Below are positions 1-11,230 of a stretch of DNA of 64,000 nucleotides, piece after piece (position 1 is the first letter of the stretch; each line of letters starts with the position of its first letter). The position numbers and the translations under genes are program-made. This stretch comes from Pelagibacterales bacterium SAG-MED28 (GTDB lineage: Bacteria > Pseudomonadota > Alphaproteobacteria > Pelagibacterales > Pelagibacteraceae). Under the pieces are notes generated by a model. That model was not told the DNA's origin, ran no database searches, and saw only the letters and a list, made by a program, of their open reading frames with translations. The DNA lies in the NCBI GenBank assembly GCA_014653835.1, contig JACWDY010000002.1, forward strand, positions 1 through 64,000. Direction: 5' to 3'.

Positions 1-364
1 AGGCCGAAATAACACCTATCGATCCAATAATAGAACTGGAGTTAGCGTAAATTTCATCTCCAGCACACGAAATTAAATAACCACCGGATGCAGCTACGTC
101 TTCGGCAAATATCATTACTTTTACCTTGCTTTTTTCAGCTAATTGCCTGATGTAACTATAAATTAAATGAGATTGAACTGGAGATCCACCTGGAGAATTA
201 ATTGAGACTGCAACATGTGTTATTTTTTTTAAAGAAAATGCTTTTTTCAAAATCTCTCTTTGACCAGCAAGATCAATGCCTTTATTAAATCGACCGGCAG
301 AACCAATTACTCCGGTTAATCTTACGTGCGGTACTATTTTTTTCTTTTTAAAAATTGAAAACAT
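1..364 (-). CDS. S49 family (SppA/SohB-like) signal peptide peptidase, 3' end truncated by window edge
   Basis: Manual minus-strand translation from ATG at 364..362: MFSIFKKKKIVPHVRLTGVIG...INSPGGSPVQSHLIY...IFAEDVAASGGYLISCAGDEIYANSSSIIGSIGVISA. Contains the S49 motifs SPGG and A(A)SGGY. Confidence 0.88.
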   Translation of the reverse strand, partial: MFSIFKKKKIVPHVRLTGVIGSAGRFNKGIDLAGQREILKKAFSLKKITHVAVSINSPGGSPVQSHLIYSYIRQLAEKSKVKVMIFAEDVAASGGYLISCAGDEIYANSSSIIGSIGVISA

Positions 365-505
365 ATTTAGATGAACTTCATCACTCTTATAACAGTAATA
401 GACAAGATTTTAATATTAAATTACGCTACTTACAGTTGAATTATAGGTGCGTCCTTAAGTTACTAATTAAAAATTTATTATCAAATAAAACAATTATAAA
501 TACTA

Positions 506-1522
506 TTGATGGGATCAGTTATACCACTAAAAAAATCTGCAAACTCAGCCTACTTAGAGCTTAAAAACATCTTGGGTACTAAGCTAGAGAAAGTGGAGGG
601 GTTAATTGAGCAAAAGCTAAAAAGTGAAGTAGATTTAATTGAAAAGATGAGTGATCATCATCTTAAATCTGGTGGAAAAAGGCTGAGAGCTTTATTGACC
701 TTAGAATCTGCAAAACTAACAGGCTATAATGAGGATAAAAGAGATATCAATCTTGCAGCTTGCGTAGAACTAATTCACTCAGCTACACTATTACATGACG
801 ACGTAATTGATGAGAGTTCACTAAGAAGAGGAGTCAAAACTACAAATTCAATTTGGGGTAATCAATCATCAATATTAGTTGGGGATTATCTTTTAAGCAG
901 ATGTTTCGAAATTATGGTTCAAGATGGGGATTTAGAAGTATTACAACTTTTATCATCTACTTCTGCAAAAATTGCTCAAGGGGAGGTGCTTCAACTACAA
1001 CATAAAGGTGAAGCCGATCTTTTAGAAGAAACATACATTGATATAATAAATTTAAAAACAGCATCACTTTTTTCTGCTGCAACAAAAACTGGAGCTTGTA
1101 TTTCTGGAAGTAACGAAAAAGAAAAAAAAGCTTTAGAGTCTTATGGAAGAAATTTAGGTTTAGCATTTCAAATAGCTGATGATGCTCTTGATTATTACGC
1201 TAAAGAAAAATTTTTTGGAAAAGAAATTGGTAAAGATTTTTATGAGGGCAAAGTCACTCTACCTTTAATAACAATATTTCAAAAAGGAAATAAAGAAGAA
1301 AAAGAATTTTTAACAGATATAATGAAAAAAGAAAAAAGAACCGAAGAGGATTTTAGTGAAACTCTTGCTTTAATATTTAAATATAAAGCAGTTGAAACAA
1401 GCCTAAAGAAAGCAGAATACTTTGTAAATGTTTCTTACGATGCTTTAGCAATTTTTACTGATAATGAGGATAAGAAAATATTACAAAATTTAACTAGTTT
1501 TAGTTTGAATAGATCTTTTTAA
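506..1522 (+). CDS. ispB: Polyprenyl (octaprenyl-type) diphosphate synthase
   Basis: DDxxD-type motif LLHDDVIDES and second motif FQIADDALDY in the translation; full-length trans-prenyltransferase architecture. Confidence 0.93.
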   Translation: MMGSVIPLKKSANSAYLELKNILGTKLEKVEGLIEQKLKSEVDLIEKMSDHHLKSGGKRLRALLTLESAKLTGYNEDKRDINLAACVELIHSATLLHDDVIDESSLRRGVKTTNSIWGNQSSILVGDYLLSRCFEIMVQDGDLEVLQLLSSTSAKIAQGEVLQLQHKGEADLLEETYIDIINLKTASLFSAATKTGACISGSNEKEKKALESYGRNLGLAFQIADDALDYYAKEKFFGKEIGKDFYEGKVTLPLITIFQKGNKEEKEFLTDIMKKEKRTEEDFSETLALIFKYKAVETSLKKAEYFVNVSYDALAIFTDNEDKKILQNLTSFSLNRSF

Positions 1523-2151
1523 GGATAAAGAAGTTCCTTATTCCATTTACCATTATTATTTTTATAATTTAATCTCTCATGAATCCTACCCTCACCATCA
1601 ACCCAAAACTCTATTTCCTCAGGTAAAACTCTCCAACCAGACCAATGGGGAGGCCTCGGAACGTTATTTTCATCGGGGTATTTTTTTTCAAATTCTTTAA
1701 TCTTGTCCAAAAAAGTTTCTCTTTTATCTAAAATTTGGGATTGTGAGGAAGCCCAAGCGCTAATTCGGTTTTTGTAAGGTCTTGAATTATAGTAATCATC
1801 TGCCTCTTTTTTAGAAACCTCTTCTACTTTTCCAATTACTCTTACTTGGCGTCTTAAACTTTTCCAATGAAAACAAATTGATGCTTTCTGATTTTCTTTT
1901 AGCTCACCACCTTTTTTACTGTTAAAATTTGTATAAAAGACAAATCCTTTATCACTTAAACCTTTCAGTAAAACCATTCTTACATTAGGTTGGTTATTTT
2001 TATTTGAAGTAGCTACGGCTAGAGCATTCGGGTCGTTAATTTCAGTCTCTTTTGCCTTCTCAAACCATTTTTTGAATAAATCTATTGGATTACCTAAGTC
2101 TTCAAAACAACTGTCTAATCCCAATGAATTTTTGCCATTTTTTTGATTCAT
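1519..2151 (-). CDS. pdxH: Pyridoxamine 5'-phosphate oxidase
   Basis: Translation with NAVRMVLLKG-like 'PNVRMVLLKGLSDKGFVFYTNFNSKKG' and C-terminal 'RIHERLNY...W....LYP'. Confidence 0.95.
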   Translation of the reverse strand: MNQKNGKNSLGLDSCFEDLGNPIDLFKKWFEKAKETEINDPNALAVATSNKNNQPNVRMVLLKGLSDKGFVFYTNFNSKKGGELKENQKASICFHWKSLRRQVRVIGKVEEVSKKEADDYYNSRPYKNRISAWASSQSQILDKRETFLDKIKEFEKKYPDENNVPRPPHWSGWRVLPEEIEFWVDGEGRIHERLNYKNNNGKWNKELLYP

Positions 2152-2185
2152 ATATTTATTAAAATAATCTATACATTAAATATCT

Positions 2186-3268
2186 ATGTCTTTTAATACT
2201 TTTGGAAAAATATTTAGATTTACTACTTGGGGGGAATCCCACGGCCCAGCTATTGGATGTGTAATTGATGGTTGTCCACCAAATATACCTTTATCAGAAA
2301 AAGATATTCAAGCTGATATGGATAGAAGAAGACCCGGTCAATCCAAGTTCACAACTCAAAGAAAAGAGCCTGATAAAGCGATAATTTTGTCAGGGGTATT
2401 TGAAGGAAAAACAACAGGAACTCCTATATCAATAATTATTTATAATGAAGATAAAAAATCAAGAGATTACGAGTCTATAAAAAATAAATTTAGACCAGGT
2501 CATGCTGATTATACTTATTTTAAAAAATACGGTATAAGAGATTTTAGAGGTGGTGGACGTCAATCAGCTAGAGAAACTGCAAGCAGAGTAGCGGCAGGAG
2601 CGGTTGCTCGGATAATTTTGAAAAAAATTATTGGAAAAAAATTTAATGTAATCGGGGCTGTAACACAATTAGGTTTAATGTCATGTGATAAATCAAATTG
2701 GAAAGACAGTGAAATAAGAAAAAATCCTTTTTTCTGCCCGGATAAAAAGTCCGTAAAGCTTTGGGAAAAATATCTTCTAGCTGTAAGGAAAGCAGGGTCC
2801 TCGTGTGGAGCAGTAATTGAGTTAAGAGCTTCAGGAATTCCAGTTGGTTTGGGAGCGCCTATTTATTCAAAACTAGACACTGATATTGCTGCATCTTTAA
2901 TGAGTATTAATGCAGTGAAAGGAGTGAATATTGGCTCAGGTATGAATGCTGCTTACTTAAGTGGTGAAGAGAATTCTGATGAAATAAGAAAAAAATCCGG
3001 AAAAATAAATTTTAAAACTAATCATGCTGGAGGAATTCTTGGAGGAATTTCATCTGGACAAGATATTGTTGCGTCATTTGCAGTTAAGCCAACTTCATCA
3101 ATTTTAACGAGCAGAGAAACTATAGACAAAAAAGGGAAAAATACAAAAATTTCTGTTAAAGGACGACATGATCCTTGTGTAGGTATTAGAGCGGTACCGA
3201 TCGGTGAAGCAATGATTAACTGTGTTTTACTTGATCATTTATTGATGCACAGAGCGCAGTGCAGTTAA
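2186..3268 (+). CDS. aroC: Chorismate synthase
   Basis: Signature [14 protein letters not shown] and [19 protein letters not shown]. Confidence 0.97.
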   Translation: MSFNTFGKIFRFTTWGESHGPAIGCVIDGCPPNIPLSEKDIQADMDRRRPGQSKFTTQRKEPDKAIILSGVFEGKTTGTPISIIIYNEDKKSRDYESIKNKFRPGHADYTYFKKYGIRDFRGGGRQSARETASRVAAGAVARIILKKIIGKKFNVIGAVTQLGLMSCDKSNWKDSEIRKNPFFCPDKKSVKLWEKYLLAVRKAGSSCGAVIELRASGIPVGLGAPIYSKLDTDIAASLMSINAVKGVNIGSGMNAAYLSGEENSDEIRKKSGKINFKTNHAGGILGGISSGQDIVASFAVKPTSSILTSRETIDKKGKNTKISVKGRHDPCVGIRAVPIGEAMINCVLLDHLLMHRAQCS

Positions 3269-5184
3269 TTAGAAATTTTATTTTTATTTTTAGCTAAAAT
3301 TATATTTGAGTTTAAAGTTTCCTCAACTTTATTAGCTATAGATAAACTATCTAGACCAGCAGTCTCATACATTTTTTCCGGAGTATCTTGATCAATAAAA
3401 ATATCTGGCAAAATCATAGATCTAAATTTTAAGCCTATGTCAAATACACCTCGTTCTGATAAAAATTGCATTACGTGAGAACCGAATCCCCCTATAGAAC
3501 CTTCTTCAATTGTTATTACGACTTCGTGATTAGAAGCTAATTCTATTATTAATTTTTCATCTAATGGCTTTGCAAATCTTGCATCAACAATTGAACAATT
3601 TATACCTTTTTTTGAAAGCAGATCTGATGCTTTTTTACATTCTTCCAACCTTGTCCCAAAATTAAGAAGTGCAACTTTTTTACCTTCTTGAATTACACGT
3701 CCTTTTCCGATTATTAAAGTTTCATTTATAGATGGTAATTCAATTCCAATACCATTTCCTCTTGGATACCTAAAAGCTGAGGGACGATCGTTAATATTTA
3801 CAGAGGTATTAATCATTTTAACTAGTTCAGCCTCGTCACTTGCTGCCATAACAACAAAGTTAGGTAAAGTTGAAAGGTATGTTATGTCAAAAGAGCCAGC
3901 ATGAGTTGGACCGTCGGCGCCAACTAATCCCGCACGATCTATAGCGAACCTTACTGGTAATGATTGTAAAGCAACATCATGAACCACTTGATCATAAGCC
4001 CTTTGAAGAAAAGTAGAGTAAATTGCAGCATAAGGTTTATAACCCTCAGTGGCCAAACCAGCAGCAAAAGTAACCGCGTGTTGTTCGGCAATTCCAACAT
4101 CAAAAGAACGATCTGGAAACTTTTTTTCAAATAAGTTTATACCAGTTCCAGTCGGCATTGCGCCTGTGATACCAATAATTTTTGTGTCTTGTTCAGCGTG
4201 CTTAATTAAAGTTTCTGCAAAGACTTTTGTGTAGGAAGGGGTGTTTGATTTTGATTTTGCCTGCTCACCAGTAGAAATATTAAATTTAGATACACCATGA
4301 TATTTGTCTCCCGACTCCTCAGCAGGTTTGTATCCTTTTCCTTTTTCAGTTCTAACATGTATTAATACCGGACCTTGATGATTAGAATTTTTAACATTTT
4401 CAAATATTTGAACTAAATTTTCTACATCGTGTCCATCTATTGGGCCAACATAATAAAAACCAAGCTCACTAAATAATGTTCCGCCTGTAACAATATTTCT
4501 GAGTAAATCCTCTGCTTTACCAGCTTTTTGGCTAAATCTTTTTGAAAAAGATGAAATTATCATTTTCAATGTCTCTCTCAAATTAAAATATAATTTACCA
4601 GATAAAAGTTTAGCTAAATATTTACTCATTGCACCGACAGGTCTAGCTATTGACATATCGTTATCATTTAAAATAACTATTAATTTTGATCTCAAAGCTC
4701 CAGCGTTATTCATCGCCTCGTATGCCATACCTGCGCTCATAGCCCCATCACCAATAACTGCTACTACATTATTGTTATTATTCAATAATTTTTTTGCAAC
4801 AGCCATTCCAAGAGTTGAGGAAATTGAAGTTGAACTATGTGCCGCTCCAAAAGGATCGTACTCACTTTCAGTTCGTTTTGTAAACCCAGATAGTCCACCG
4901 CCCTTACGAAGAGTTTTAATTCTATTTCTTCGTCCTGTAATAATCTTATGCGGGTAACATTGATGACTAACATCCCAAACTAATTTATCTTTTGGAGTAT
5001 CAAACACATAATGTAAAGCTACAGTTAGTTCAACTACACCTAGTCCCGCACCTAAATGTCCGCCGGTTTCAGAAACTACATCTATTAATTCATCTCTTAG
5101 TTCTTCAGATATTTTTTTAAGATCATCTTTTTTGAATTTTCTTAAATCAGCTGGAAAGTTAATTTGTTTAATAAGTCTGCCCAT
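3265..5184 (-). CDS. dxs: 1-deoxy-D-xylulose-5-phosphate synthase
   Basis: Full-length translation: [58 protein letters not shown]. Confidence 0.97.
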   Translation of the reverse strand: MGRLIKQINFPADLRKFKKDDLKKISEELRDELIDVVSETGGHLGAGLGVVELTVALHYVFDTPKDKLVWDVSHQCYPHKIITGRRNRIKTLRKGGGLSGFTKRTESEYDPFGAAHSSTSISSTLGMAVAKKLLNNNNNVVAVIGDGAMSAGMAYEAMNNAGALRSKLIVILNDNDMSIARPVGAMSKYLAKLLSGKLYFNLRETLKMIISSFSKRFSQKAGKAEDLLRNIVTGGTLFSELGFYYVGPIDGHDVENLVQIFENVKNSNHQGPVLIHVRTEKGKGYKPAEESGDKYHGVSKFNISTGEQAKSKSNTPSYTKVFAETLIKHAEQDTKIIGITGAMPTGTGINLFEKKFPDRSFDVGIAEQHAVTFAAGLATEGYKPYAAIYSTFLQRAYDQVVHDVALQSLPVRFAIDRAGLVGADGPTHAGSFDITYLSTLPNFVVMAASDEAELVKMINTSVNINDRPSAFRYPRGNGIGIELPSINETLIIGKGRVIQEGKKVALLNFGTRLEECKKASDLLSKKGINCSIVDARFAKPLDEKLIIELASNHEVVITIEEGSIGGFGSHVMQFLSERGVFDIGLKFRSMILPDIFIDQDTPEKMYETAGLDSLSIANKVEETLNSNIILAKNKNKISN

Positions 5185-6060
5185 TAAAATTTTCTTTCTA
5201 ATATAAACTCAATCGTACTAGTTAAATCTTTTGAACTTTTTCCATGTTTTTCTAATTTACGCAATATTTTTCTCTTTAAATTATTTGCGAACAAATAAGC
5301 TTTTTTTTCGCCTATCAAATTTAATAGAGTCGACTTACCTTTTTTATGATCTTTTTTGACTGGTTTGCCCATTAACTTTTTCAAGCCCCTATGATCTAAA
5401 AAATCGTCAGCTAGTTGAAAAAGTAAACCTATCTCTTCTCCTAAGTTACTTAAAAATAATTTTTCTTTGGTATTTTTTTTAGATACAGCTCCGGCAGCAT
5501 ACAGACAGAAATCAAACAATTTTCCTGTTTTTTTTTTTTTGCATATTGATAATTTGATTAATTCCTTTTTTTTTATTCTCAAACCTTAGATCTAATTCTT
5601 GTCCTCCAGCAATACCCGTATGCCCGGAACAACTAGCTAGATATTTAATAATCTCATTCTTTGTTTTAGGGCTTAATAAATATTTTTTGTCAGCAATAAT
5701 TTCAAAAGCCAATGTAAGAAGAGAACTTCCTGCTAGCACAGCTGAAGCTTCACCAAATTTAACATGTGTTGCTGGTTTACCTCTTCTAACAGTGTCATTG
5801 TCCATACAAGGTAAGTCATCATGAATTAATGAATAAGAATGAATACACTCAACTGCAGCACAAATATTTATAAGTTTTTTTTCATTTATGTTAAATATTT
5901 TTCCTGCATCTAGTATTATGGTTGACCTAATTTTTTTTCCTCCAGAAATGACTCCGTACTTCATTGGGTTTACTAACAAAGATGGTTTCTGTTTATTTAA
6001 AAATTTTATTAAAAATTTATCAACTTTTTTCGCATTTTTAATTAATTTTTTTTCAATCAT
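5184..6060 (-). CDS. ispA: Short-chain prenyl (farnesyl/geranyl) diphosphate synthase, split into two frames at an A13 tract
   Basis: ORF 5512..6060 (..[27 protein letters not shown]..) continues out of frame in ORF 5184..5582 (..[27 protein letters not shown]..). The break lies at T13 (plus strand 5528-5540). Confidence 0.85.
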
Positions 6061-6269
6061 TATTTATTTTTTGATGAAATTTCTTTAAATTTTTTTTTAA
6101 ATAGTGCATCTATATGTTTATTGAGTTGAATTAATCTTTGGTAATCATTTTTTGTATCATCTAAATTTATGTCCTGACTTTCTAATTTACTTAAAATTGT
6201 ATCAATTTCTTCTCTAGCCTCTTTTAATGATTTACTTTTTACGTTAGCTGGAATATTTTCTACTTTCAT
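6060..6269 (-). CDS. xseB: Exodeoxyribonuclease VII small subunit
   Basis: 69 aa; 'SLKEAREEIDTILSKLESQDINLDDTKNDYQRLIQLNK' is XseB-like; canonical position upstream of ispA/dxs. Confidence 0.75.
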   Translation of the reverse strand: MKVENIPANVKSKSLKEAREEIDTILSKLESQDINLDDTKNDYQRLIQLNKHIDALFKKKFKEISSKNK

Positions 6270-6290
6270 TTTTTAAATAATAATTACATT

Positions 6291-7247
6291 ATGAAAAATA
6301 GCTATTCAAATATATTTACTTTTAACAAAAAAATTCTCAAGAAAACGATTAAAAATTTAAGTTTAGGGAAAGTGATTGGGTTACCCACAGAGACAGTTTA
6401 TGGTCTTGGGGGAAATGCTTACTCTAAAAAATCAATTCGAAAAATATTTAAATTAAAAGGTAGGCCCAAAACAAATCCACTCATTATTCATTATTATAAT
6501 GTTAATTACGCAATGGAGGATGTAGTGCTAAATGAATACTTCAAAAAACTGTATAAAAAATTTTGCCCGGGACCGATTACATTTATTTTAAAAAAAAAGA
6601 AAAATTCAAAAGTTCATTCTTCTGCAAGAGCTGGATTAAATACTGTTGGCGTAAGATTTCCAAAACACAAAATTGCTAGGTCTATTTTAAAAAAAATTAA
6701 TTTTCCTTTGGCAATGCCAAGTGCAAATAAATCAACAAATGTAAGTCCGGTAAGTTCAAAAGATGTTTATGAAGAATTTAAAAAAAAAATTAGTTTAATT
6801 TTAGATGGTGGAAAATGTAAAATCGGTATTGAATCTACTGTTGTAGATTTGACTAATAATCCTAAAATCTTAAGGCCTGGAATAATCAACAAGAGCAAAA
6901 TAGAAAAAGCTTTAAAATTAAAGATAAATAATACAAATAATAGTAAAAAAAATAGATCACCAGGTATGATGAAAAAACATTATTCACCTGGAATACCTGT
7001 TCTAATTAATCAAAATAAATCTGACGGGAAAAGTGCTTTTATATACCTAGGAAGTAGATACAAAAATAAAAAAAATTTTTTCAGTTTAAGTAAAAATTCA
7101 AATTTAGATAAAGCCGCGTCAAATTTATACAAAATTTTCAGGATTATTAAAAAAAATGGATATAAAAAAATTCAAATAAGCAAAATTCCAAATATAGGCT
7201 CTGGTATAGCAATTAATGATAGGATAAGACGTGCATCTAAGTCTTAA
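6291..7247 (+). CDS. L-threonylcarbamoyladenylate synthase (Sua5/YwlC/TsaC family)
   Basis: 'GKVIGLPTETVYGLGGNAYSKKSIRKIFKLKGRPKTNPLIIH' and 'PLAMPSANKSTNVSPVS'. Confidence 0.95.
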   Translation: MKNSYSNIFTFNKKILKKTIKNLSLGKVIGLPTETVYGLGGNAYSKKSIRKIFKLKGRPKTNPLIIHYYNVNYAMEDVVLNEYFKKLYKKFCPGPITFILKKKKNSKVHSSARAGLNTVGVRFPKHKIARSILKKINFPLAMPSANKSTNVSPVSSKDVYEEFKKKISLILDGGKCKIGIESTVVDLTNNPKILRPGIINKSKIEKALKLKINNTNNSKKNRSPGMMKKHYSPGIPVLINQNKSDGKSAFIYLGSRYKNKKNFFSLSKNSNLDKAASNLYKIFRIIKKNGYKKIQISKIPNIGSGIAINDRIRRASKS

Positions 7248-7982
7248 ATGGAATTAATAGTAAAAAATCTTGTTAAAAAATTTAAATCTACCGTTGCCGT
7301 AGATAATATTAGTTTTAAAATTGAAAAAAATAATACTTTAGGACTTTTAGGGCCTAATGGATGTGGAAAAACTACTTCTATTGGCATGATGTTGGGTCTA
7401 ATCACTCCAACTCAAGGAGAAATTTTAATAAATGGAACTAAATTAAATTCTGAAAATAGAATCAAATTATTAAGTTTCATGAATTTTGCATCTCCATATA
7501 TCGAATTACCAAAAAAACTTACTGTAAGGCAAAATCTTGAAGTTTACGCTAGATTATACGGTGTTAATGAAAAGGTTCAGAGAATAGATGAATTAATTGA
7601 AGAATTAAATTTAAGTAAATTTTTATATAGAAATACTGGTGAATTATCATCTGGACAAAAAAATAGAGTTTCGTTAGCTAAATCATTAATCAATAAGCCT
7701 AAGTTACTTTTCTTAGATGAGCCAACTGCAAGCTTAGATCCTGATGTTGGAGATTTTGTGAGAGAATATCTAGAAAAATATAAGAAGAAAAATGAACTTA
7801 CAATGTTATTGGCATCGCATAATATGAAAGAAGTAGAGAGATTATGCGACAAAGTAATAATGATGAAACAAGGTAAAATTGTCGATAACGGAACTTGCCA
7901 AGAAATAATAAAAAAACATGGTAGAGAAAATCTTGAAGATACTTTTTTAAAAATAGCTAGGAGTAAAAATGAATTGGAATAA
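7248..7982 (+). CDS. ABC transporter ATP-binding protein (ABC-2 type exporter)
   Basis: Walker A GPNGCGKTT, signature LSSGQKNR, Walker B LLFLDEP. Confidence 0.95.
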   Translation: MELIVKNLVKKFKSTVAVDNISFKIEKNNTLGLLGPNGCGKTTSIGMMLGLITPTQGEILINGTKLNSENRIKLLSFMNFASPYIELPKKLTVRQNLEVYARLYGVNEKVQRIDELIEELNLSKFLYRNTGELSSGQKNRVSLAKSLINKPKLLFLDEPTASLDPDVGDFVREYLEKYKKKNELTMLLASHNMKEVERLCDKVIMMKQGKIVDNGTCQEIIKKHGRENLEDTFLKIARSKNELE

Positions 7983-8760
7983 AATATTTGCCTTAAGCTT
8001 GAGACATATTTATTTAATCAAAGGATCTTTTCCTAGAATTTTAGACTTAATATATTGGCCAACAATACAAATATTTCTTTGGGGTTTTATATCTAAATTT
8101 TTTACATTAAATTCGTCATATTATGAAAACACTGTTGGCATAATTTTAAGTGCAGCAATACTCTATGATTTTCTTTTTAGATCAAGTATTAGCTATAACA
8201 TGATGTTTCTAGAGGAAATTTGGAGTAGAAATTTTACAAATTTATTTATTGCCCCAATCAAGTTAAGTGAAATAATTGCTGCCCTTACATTTACAGCAAT
8301 ATTTAGAACTATGATTGGTTTAGTGCCTGCCGCACTCCTTGCAATTCCTTTTTTTGGAGTATCTATTTTAAAAATAGGCGCTCCGCTAATTTTTTTATTA
8401 GTTACCTTATATATATTTGGTGTCACTTTAGGTCTTTTAGTAACTTCAGGTTTAGTGAGATTTGGACCATCGTTTGAAAATATTGCTTGGGCGAGTTTAT
8501 TTTTTTTAGCACCTTTAGGATGTATTTATTATCCTATAGAAATACTTCCCGAATGGCTTCAAATAATTGCTAAATTACTCCCCTTAGTTCATATTTTTGA
8601 AGAAATGAGAAATATTTTAATCTATGATATAATAAATTATTCGCAAATATTTAAAGCTATATTCATATCCTTTTTATATTTTGTGATTGGAGTAACTACT
8701 TTTTATATATCATATAGTGGAGCTAGAAATAGAGGAACTCTAATAAATATAGGAGAATAA
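7969..8760 (+). CDS. ABC-2 type transporter permease
   Basis: Hydrophobic multi-TM protein overlapping the ATPase gene; 'ASLFFLAPLGCIYYPIEILPEWLQIIAKLLPLVHIFEEMR' is typical of ABC-2 permeases. Confidence 0.88.
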   Translation: MNWNKIFALSLRHIYLIKGSFPRILDLIYWPTIQIFLWGFISKFFTLNSSYYENTVGIILSAAILYDFLFRSSISYNMMFLEEIWSRNFTNLFIAPIKLSEIIAALTFTAIFRTMIGLVPAALLAIPFFGVSILKIGAPLIFLLVTLYIFGVTLGLLVTSGLVRFGPSFENIAWASLFFLAPLGCIYYPIEILPEWLQIIAKLLPLVHIFEEMRNILIYDIINYSQIFKAIFISFLYFVIGVTTFYISYSGARNRGTLINIGE

Positions 8761-8762
8761 AC

Positions 8763-9470
8763 GTGCATAAAAATATTGATAAAATAAAAAAATTGGAAGG
8801 ATCTCCTTTAATTTTAAAAAACTTATTCACAAAAACGGAGCTAGAGAAATTTCTAAATCTTTATCATACTCTTCCCACAACAGTTCATAATAAAAAGCAA
8901 AACGTTATAAAGAAAAGATGGCTTAAAGATTATAACGAGGAATTAGAAAATATTTTTTTTAATAAATTAAAAAAAGAAATAGGTGAATTTAAAATGGATA
9001 ATCTTAAAGATGAAAATAACGAAGATATTTTAGGGCTTTTTCAAGAAAGTTATAATCCTATTGGATTACATGTAGATGCTGGATTTAATTTAAATGAAAT
9101 AATTTACAAACAAACCTTAATTCCGCTCACTTCAAAAGGTAGTACTGTTATTTTTAAAAATAAATTTTATGGGAATTCTACAAATTTTACAATCGATGAA
9201 AATGAATTAAAAATAAAAGATCTTAAATACGGTCAAAACCAAAGATCCTCTGAACATTTGAAATTATTTAAAAAAAAACTCTTTAATAAAGAGGATCATG
9301 AAAAATACTTAAAACATGAAAAAATAGAGAATCTCTCAGGACTTGAAATTGATACAATTTATGAGTGGGAACTAGGTTCAATGTTAATTTTTGATAGAAC
9401 CAGATTGCATTGTTCTTCGTCTTTAATTGAAGGCAAGAAAATAGGATTGACTACATTTACAAAAAAATAA
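8763..9470 (+). CDS. Putative 2-oxoglutarate/Fe(II)-dependent oxygenase-like protein
   Basis: HxD-like 'GLHVDAGF' and distal 'MLIFDRTRLHCSSSLIEGKKIGLTTF', consistent with a 2OG-Fe(II) facial triad; family assignment is inference. Confidence 0.5.
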   Translation: MHKNIDKIKKLEGSPLILKNLFTKTELEKFLNLYHTLPTTVHNKKQNVIKKRWLKDYNEELENIFFNKLKKEIGEFKMDNLKDENNEDILGLFQESYNPIGLHVDAGFNLNEIIYKQTLIPLTSKGSTVIFKNKFYGNSTNFTIDENELKIKDLKYGQNQRSSEHLKLFKKKLFNKEDHEKYLKHEKIENLSGLEIDTIYEWELGSMLIFDRTRLHCSSSLIEGKKIGLTTFTKK

Positions 9471-9482
9471 AACTTCTAAAAG

Positions 9483-10427
9483 ATGAAAAGTAAAATTTTT
9501 AAATTTTCGAAAAGTTTAGTCAAAATCTTATTACCAAAAATATTTAAAATTTTAATTAAGTTAAAGTTAAACCGAAGAGTCATAAATTTTCTTCACGAAA
9601 AGAGCTATGATAGCAATAGTAAGTACAATTTCACCTCTCTATTAGAAAAATTTCTTGAAAAAAATAAAATTATAGCTCTAGACGTAGGAGCTCAGGGCGG
9701 ATTTAACTCTGATGCTTTTTTTCCAAAAAAATATGATCATTTTTTTGAAGAAATATTAATAGAGCCCATTGATTTTGAAGCAAAAAAAATAAGGGATAAA
9801 AAATTCGTGATAAATAAGGGTTTATGGAGTGAAAAAGTAAAAAAAAAATTATATATTTTAGATAATAGACTTGGGAGCTCTTCTATGTACGAGCCAAATG
9901 AAAATAGTTTTGACTTACATGATATTAGAGAAAAAAAATATGGTGATTATAAAGTAACTCGTTCAATTGATGTTGAGTGTAATACCTTAGCTAATCAACT
10001 TGCAGAACTTAATATTAATAATTTAGATTATTTAAAAATTGATACCCAAGGTTCAGAGTTAGAGATTTTAAAAGGACTTGGAAAATTTCGTCCATTATTA
10101 ATTAAAATTGAAGCACATTTTTTTTCTATGTATAAAAATGTTCCAAGCTGGAATAAATTAACTAATCTTCTTTACGAACTTAATTACGTTTTAATTGATT
10201 GGAAAGGTATAGGAAACCACGCTACAAGAATTCCAGCTGAAGCAGATTTGATTTTTATACCAAATTTTGACAATAAAGTTGGAAAAGAAATAATTATGCA
10301 AAATAAAAATAAATTTATCAGCTTAATGTTAATTTTTGGTCAATTAAAACTTTTGCAGATTATTATAAAAAGATTTGGGATTAATGATGAAGAACTAGCA
10401 AAAATAGAGGATGAGTACTTTAATTAA
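9483..10427 (+). CDS. FkbM family methyltransferase
   Basis: 'IALDVGAQGGFNSDAFFP...' and 'LDYLKIDTQGSELEILKGL..LIKIEAHF' are FkbM-type SAM methyltransferase motifs. Confidence 0.85.
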   Translation: MKSKIFKFSKSLVKILLPKIFKILIKLKLNRRVINFLHEKSYDSNSKYNFTSLLEKFLEKNKIIALDVGAQGGFNSDAFFPKKYDHFFEEILIEPIDFEAKKIRDKKFVINKGLWSEKVKKKLYILDNRLGSSSMYEPNENSFDLHDIREKKYGDYKVTRSIDVECNTLANQLAELNINNLDYLKIDTQGSELEILKGLGKFRPLLIKIEAHFFSMYKNVPSWNKLTNLLYELNYVLIDWKGIGNHATRIPAEADLIFIPNFDNKVGKEIIMQNKNKFISLMLIFGQLKLLQIIIKRFGINDEELAKIEDEYFN

Positions 10428-11227
10428 TGGCTATATACGATTGCTTTCAATATTTTAACGAGGACCATATTGTTGATCTTCGATTTAATATTTTAAATGA
10501 ATATGTTGATTATTTTGTTGTCTCAGAGTCAACAAAAACTCACCAAGGTAAAAGTAAAAAAATAAATTTTGATATAAAAAATTTCGCTAAATTTAAGAAT
10601 AAAATAAAATTTATAGTTGCTGATTATAAAGAGGAAATAAATTTTATTGAGCATACAGGAGGGGAGTCTCCTATAGAACAGCATCAGAGAAACTCGCTAA
10701 TAGAAGGTATTAAAGATGCTTCACCAGAAGATTTTATAATTTTATCTGACTCTGATGAGATTCCTGATCTTGCAAAACTTTCTCAAGTAAAAAAAAATAA
10801 AAAGTTTATAGTATTTGCGCAGAAGATGTTTATGTATAAATTAAACTTACAAAATTTAAACGAAAGTAATTGGATGGGATCAAGGATAGCAAAAAAGAAG
10901 AATATTAAATCGATGCAAGAATTAAGAAATTTAAAATTTAAACCTTACCCTTTTTGGAGAATTGATAAATACAATCAACAGATTATAAATGGTGGGTGGC
11001 ATTTTTCTTATTTACAAACACCGTCACAAATACTTCAAAAAGTAAAATCTTTTTCTCATGGAGAGCATAATAATGAAAACATAAATGAAAAATATATTCA
11101 GGAAAAAATATTTAAAAATGAGGATATTTTTGGTCGCGGTATTAAGTTAAAGAAGATTCCTTTAGACATTACCTATCCTAAATATATATATAAAAATAAG
11201 GAAATTTTTTCAGATTGGGTAATTTAA
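10427..11227 (+). CDS. Glycosyltransferase family 17-like (N-acetylglucosaminyltransferase family)
   Basis: 'MAIYDCFQYFNEDHIVDLRFNILNEYVDYFVVSESTKTHQGK' and 'ILSDSDEIPD', typical of GT17. Confidence 0.85.
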   Translation: MAIYDCFQYFNEDHIVDLRFNILNEYVDYFVVSESTKTHQGKSKKINFDIKNFAKFKNKIKFIVADYKEEINFIEHTGGESPIEQHQRNSLIEGIKDASPEDFIILSDSDEIPDLAKLSQVKKNKKFIVFAQKMFMYKLNLQNLNESNWMGSRIAKKKNIKSMQELRNLKFKPYPFWRIDKYNQQIINGGWHFSYLQTPSQILQKVKSFSHGEHNNENINEKYIQEKIFKNEDIFGRGIKLKKIPLDITYPKYIYKNKEIFSDWVI

Positions 11228-11230
11228 AAA

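Noticed and set aside
355-564. 69 aa ORF upstream of/overlapping ispB
   Set aside because: Overlaps the ispB start and S49 peptidase start; no recognisable motif.
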